From: Methylorubrum suomiense
GTDB lineage: Bacteria; Pseudomonadota; Alphaproteobacteria; Rhizobiales; Beijerinckiaceae
NCBI RefSeq assembly: GCF_022179765.1
Contig: NZ_BPRE01000001.1
Location: forward strand, 1 to 64,000
Reading direction: 5' to 3'
Length of the DNA: 64,000 nt
The position numbers were made by a program, and so were the translations under genes. Under the pieces are notes generated by a model that worked only from the letters and a program-made list of their open reading frames with translations, made no database searches and was not told where the DNA came from. Below are positions 60,864 through 64,000 of this stretch, in pieces (positions within the stretch are counted from its first letter, which is position 1; each line of letters starts with the position of its first letter).

Positions 60864-62075
60864 ATGGATGAGAAACTCGCGCGCAAGCTGCGCATCCTCG
60901 CGGATGCCGCCAAGTACGACGCCTCCTGCGCGTCGTCGGGCGCGCCCAAGCGCAAGGCCGGCGCCGACGGCCTCGGTTCGACCACGGGGGCGGGCATCTG
61001 CCACGCTTATACCCCGGACGGGCGCTGCGTTTCGCTGCTGAAGATCCTGCTGACGAATTACTGCCTGTTCGACTGCGCCTATTGCGTCAACCGGCGCTCC
61101 TCGAACGTCGCGCGCGCCCGCTTCTCGGTGGAAGAGGTCGTGACCCTCACGGTCGAGTTTTACAAGCGCAACTATATCGAGGGGCTGTTCCTCTCATCCG
61201 GCATCATCCGCTCGCCCGACTACACGATGGAGATGCTGACCCGCGTCGCCAAGAAGCTGCGGCGCGAGCACGGTTTTCGCGGCTATATCCATCTCAAGTC
61301 GATCCCCGAGGCGAGCCCCTGGCTGATCGAGGAGGCCGGACTCTACGCCGACCGGCTGTCGATCAACCTCGAACTGCCCACCGAGGCGAGCCTGATCCGC
61401 CTCGCCCCCGAGAAGGACGGGGCGGCGATCGAGAGCGCGATGGGGCAGATCGGCGAGCGCATCGTTCAGGCGAGGGAGGAGAAGCGCCGCTTCTCCCCGG
61501 CCGGGCAATCGACTCAGGTGATCGTCGGGGCGGATGCCACCACCGACGAGGCGCTGATCCGCAAGAGCGCGCTCCTCTACGGCAGCTACAATCTCAAACG
61601 CGTCTACTACTCCGCCTTCAGCCCGATCCCGGACGCCTCGTCGGCCCTGCCGCCGCAGGCCCCGCCGCTCCGGCGCGAGCATCGGCTCTATCAGGCCGAT
61701 TGGCTGATCCGGTACTACGAGTTCTCCCCCGACGACGTGGCGAATGCGGCCGATGACGGGATGTTCGCCCTCGACATCGATCCCAAGCTCGCTTGGGCGC
61801 TCAAGAACCGCCATCTCTTCCCCGTCGACGTGAACCGGGCCGACAAGACCATGCTGCTCCGGGTGCCGGGGCTGGGGGCCCGGGCGGTGGAGGCCATCAT
61901 CAAGGCGCGCCGCCACGGGCGCCTACGCCTCGACGACGTGGCCCGGCTGACCTCCGGGCTCAAGCGGGCGCGGCCCTTCCTGATCGCCGAGGACTTTCGT
62001 CCGACGACGCTGACCGATCGGCTGGATCTGCGCACCAAGCTGGCGGAGCCGGCGGAACAGTTGAGCTTGTTCTGA
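60864..62075 (+). CDS. Putative DNA modification/repair radical SAM protein
   Basis: 403 residues. Radical SAM cluster motif CLFDCAYC (TNYCLFDCAYCVNRR), and a C-terminal helix-hairpin-helix (MLLRVPGLGARAVEAIIKAR) typical of DNA binding. The family always travels with DUF4130/UDG-like proteins, as here, where the next gene overlaps by one base (TGATG). Start ATG 60864 gives the family opening MDEKLARKLRILADAAKYDA; a GTG at 60807 is possible. The reaction is unknown. Confidence 0.9.
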   Translation: MDEKLARKLRILADAAKYDASCASSGAPKRKAGADGLGSTTGAGICHAYTPDGRCVSLLKILLTNYCLFDCAYCVNRRSSNVARARFSVEEVVTLTVEFYKRNYIEGLFLSSGIIRSPDYTMEMLTRVAKKLRREHGFRGYIHLKSIPEASPWLIEEAGLYADRLSINLELPTEASLIRLAPEKDGAAIESAMGQIGERIVQAREEKRRFSPAGQSTQVIVGADATTDEALIRKSALLYGSYNLKRVYYSAFSPIPDASSALPPQAPPLRREHRLYQADWLIRYYEFSPDDVANAADDGMFALDIDPKLAWALKNRHLFPVDVNRADKTMLLRVPGLGARAVEAIIKARRHGRLRLDDVARLTSGLKRARPFLIAEDFRPTTLTDRLDLRTKLAEPAEQLSLF

Positions 62076-63520
62076 TGGACCAGCTCTCGGAGCCTTGTCC
62101 CTCGGGGCCACGGTCCGCCGGCGCGATCCACGTCGCCACCCTCGCCCCGGGTGCCGACCTGCCGGGCTTCCGCACGGCCGCTCGGCGCCTGATCGCCGCC
62201 GGTATCGCCCCGGACGCCGTCGTCTGGCAGACCGAGCGCCTCAGCCTGTTCGGGGCGGAGGCCGCGCCCGCCGACGCCCCGCCGCTGGCGCTGCCCCGCG
62301 CGGTGACCGATCTGATTCCGATGGTGGTGCCCCACCGCGATCCGGAGCGCTACGGCCTGCTCTACGCGCTCCTCTGGCGCGTGACGCGGGGCGAGCGGGC
62401 CCTCATGGAGGTGGCGAGCGATCCGCTGGTCCACCGCCTCCACCGGATGCGCAAGGCGATCGGTCGCGACCTTCACAAGATGCACGCCTTCCTGCGCTTC
62501 CGCCGCGTGCCGGGGGCGGACGAGCGCTACGTGGCTTGGTTCGAGCCCGACAATCACATCCTGGAGGCGGCCGCCCCCTTCTTCGTCGATCGCTTCCGCA
62601 ACCTGCGCTGGTCGATCCTGACCCCGGAGGCGTCCGCTCACTGGGACGGCACCCTGCGCTTCGGACCGCCGGGTCGGCGGGAGGACGTGCCGGAGGGCGA
62701 TGGATTCGAGGCGGGTTGGCGGGACTATTACGAGAGCACCTTCAACCCGGCGCGGCTCAATCTCGACGCCATGCGCGCCGAGATGCCCCGCAAGTACTGG
62801 CGGAACATGCCGGAGACCGCCGCGATTCCCGCGCTGGTGCGGGCTGCCGGCGCGCGGGCGCAGGCAATGATCGAGAGGGCACCGACGATGCCGGAGAAGC
62901 GCGACCCCGTCCGGGCCGTGGAGCGAATGGCGCAGGATGAGCCGGATTCGCTGGAGGCCCTGAATGCGATCATCGCCCGCTCGGAGCCGCTGGTGCCGGG
63001 CGCGACCCAGGCGGTGCTGGGCGAGGGCCCGATCGGCGCGCGCATCGCCTTCGTCGGCGAGCAGCCCGGCGACCAGGAGGATCGGCAGGGCCGGCCCTTC
63101 GTCGGGCCGGCGGGACAGCTTCTCTCCCGCGCCCTCGAAGAGGCGGGGATCGAGCGGTCGGAGGCCTACCTCACGAATGCGGTCAAGCATTTCAAGTTCA
63201 CGCTGCGGGGCAAGCGGCGCATCCACGAGAAGCCGACGGCGGGCGAAGTGAGCCATTACCGCTGGTGGCTCGACCGGGAGCTTGATTTCGTCGCCCCGAA
63301 GCTCGTGGTGGCGCTCGGCGCCACGGCGGTTCTGGCCCTCACCGGCAAGCAGATCCCGATCACCCGCGCCCGCGGGCCGGCGGAGTTCGGCCGTCCCTAT
63401 GGCGGGTTCATCACCGTGCACCCGTCCTACCTGCTGCGCCTGCCCGACGAGGCGGCCAAGGAAGCGGCCTATCGCACCTTCGTCGACGATCTGCGGCGGG
63501 CACAGGATCTGGCGGCCTGA
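62075..63520 (+). CDS. DUF4130-UdgX fusion, uracil-DNA glycosylase-like repair protein
   Basis: 481 residues. The first ~270 are DUF4130 (YGLLYALLWRVTRGERALME, MHAFLRFRRVPGADERYVAW, MPRKYWRNMPE). The rest is UdgX: GEQPGDQEDRQGRPFVGPAG, TNAVKHF, the R-loop KRRIHEKP (His384, which in mycobacterial UdgX bonds covalently to the uracil site) and HPSYLLR. The only cysteine in the protein is Cys8, so the cysteine ligands for the [4Fe-4S] cluster of characterised UdgX are absent. Translationally coupled to the radical SAM gene. Confidence 0.92.
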   Translation: MDQLSEPCPSGPRSAGAIHVATLAPGADLPGFRTAARRLIAAGIAPDAVVWQTERLSLFGAEAAPADAPPLALPRAVTDLIPMVVPHRDPERYGLLYALLWRVTRGERALMEVASDPLVHRLHRMRKAIGRDLHKMHAFLRFRRVPGADERYVAWFEPDNHILEAAAPFFVDRFRNLRWSILTPEASAHWDGTLRFGPPGRREDVPEGDGFEAGWRDYYESTFNPARLNLDAMRAEMPRKYWRNMPETAAIPALVRAAGARAQAMIERAPTMPEKRDPVRAVERMAQDEPDSLEALNAIIARSEPLVPGATQAVLGEGPIGARIAFVGEQPGDQEDRQGRPFVGPAGQLLSRALEEAGIERSEAYLTNAVKHFKFTLRGKRRIHEKPTAGEVSHYRWWLDRELDFVAPKLVVALGATAVLALTGKQIPITRARGPAEFGRPYGGFITVHPSYLLRLPDEAAKEAAYRTFVDDLRRAQDLAA

Positions 63521-63587
63521 GCGACCGGGCGAACAACCCGCATAAGGCGCGGACTCACCTGCTCAGATATGAGCCGAAGGAAGCGCG

Positions 63588-64000
63588 TCAGGCGGCCAGA
63601 CGCTCGCGGATGCGGTCGTCACGGTAGCTCAGCACCAGTTCCTGCGGGATCATGCCGGCGGTGACGGCCAGGGCGATCTCGCGGGGGCGCGCCGACAGCC
63701 TCGACTCGGCGCGGACCTCCGGAGCCACCGACGGTCCCTCTTCCGCCACGGCCTGCGGCGGAGCCGTCAAAGCGGGACGCTCGGCGAGGAAGTGGGCCAC
63801 CAAGGCCTCCGAGAGGTCGGCCAGCAGGGTTTCGGGCAAGGCTACGGACGGCGCTTCGGCGGCGACCGACGCCCCGAGGCGCTCCTCCGGCCGGGGAGCC
63901 AGCGGCCACGCGGCGTCGGCATCCGGCATCTCCGCCTCGGGGAGAGCGAGCGCGAGCGAACCCGCCTCCAGCTCGTGTGAGGTGGGCAACGCCGCGGTCG
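63588..64000 (-). CDS. Unknown Ala/Glu/Pro-rich protein, N-terminus probably outside the window
   Basis: At least 133 residues. Most of the visible part is acidic and low-complexity (LALALPEAEMPDADAAWPLA), with a more regular C-terminal segment PREIALAVTAGMIPQELVLSYRDDRIRERLAA. The frame stays open to the right edge; the only internal start is a weak TTG at 63989. Function not recognised. Confidence 0.55.
   Translation of the reverse strand, partial: TAALPTSHELEAGSLALALPEAEMPDADAAWPLAPRPEERLGASVAAEAPSVALPETLLADLSEALVAHFLAERPALTAPPQAVAEEGPSVAPEVRAESRLSARPREIALAVTAGMIPQELVLSYRDDRIRERLAA

Noticed and set aside
1..64000. tRNA, rRNA, insertion sequences, integrase or prophage genes
   Set aside because: None recognised on reading both strands; no att-like repeats or transposase motifs were seen, so no mobile element is claimed. 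A tRNA scan would settle the RNA genes.

Overview
The window is GC-rich, gene-dense chromosomal DNA from a pink-pigmented facultative methylotroph of the Methylobacterium/Methylorubrum group (Alphaproteobacteria, Hyphomicrobiales). The evidence is a lanthanide-type methanol dehydrogenase (xoxF) next to the complete serine-cycle block sgaA-hprA-mtdA-fchA-mtkA-mtkB-ppc-mclA, in the order and with protein sequences typical of that group. I saw no rRNA, tRNA, insertion sequence, prophage or CRISPR array.

Layout. (1) 1-16000, C1 metabolism, nearly all on the minus strand: partial xoxF, a three-gene ABC importer, a pterin-carbinolamine dehydratase on the plus strand, then the serine cycle, transcribed from sgaA towards mclA. 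XoxF oxidises methanol to formaldehyde or formate. FchA and MtdA interconvert folate C1 units. SgaA, HprA, Ppc, MtkAB and MclA carry glyoxylate and glycine through serine-cycle intermediates to malyl-CoA and acetyl-CoA. (2) 16500-21200: a metallophosphoesterase and glycosyltransferase pair that looks like PlcP-Agt phosphate-starvation lipid remodelling, with a PHO-box-like site upstream; RNase HII; a PA0069-type radical SAM protein behind an SOS-box-like site. (3) 21100-27020: a heavy-metal RND efflux operon (inner-membrane pump, adaptor, two small secreted proteins) without an outer-membrane channel. (4) 27000-29000: a luxR-luxI quorum-sensing pair and a small unknown downstream gene. (5) 29000-34730: small regulators and stress proteins, a formyl-CoA transferase for oxalate use, and an HPP-CBS membrane protein. 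(6) 34730-42800: Kup potassium uptake, then a cell-envelope/RNA-processing run, rlmH-envC-ctpA-divergent polysaccharide deacetylase-rppH. (7) 42900-51300: redox-responsive regulators with divergent or linked enzymes, two MFS transporters, a dienelactone hydrolase, a DsbA-like isomerase and argG. (8) 51300-64000: an internally duplicated unknown protein, gph, rpiA, a DUF2059 protein, an O-antigen-ligase-like protein, glutathione reductase, a TAXI receptor, recX, OsmC, and a DNA-repair pair (radical SAM protein plus DUF4130-UdgX fusion) with a second SOS-box-like site.

The best leads are the SOS-box-like sites at both radical SAM loci, a UdgX domain with no cysteines for an iron-sulfur cluster, the PHO-box-like site before plcP-agt, a luxI leader whose hairpin covers its ribosome-binding site, and a dispersed ~110-bp inverted-repeat family. 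Start sites that differ from the longest open frame were chosen from ribosome-binding sites, family length and operon overlaps. All functional names are by recognition of sequence, not by database search.
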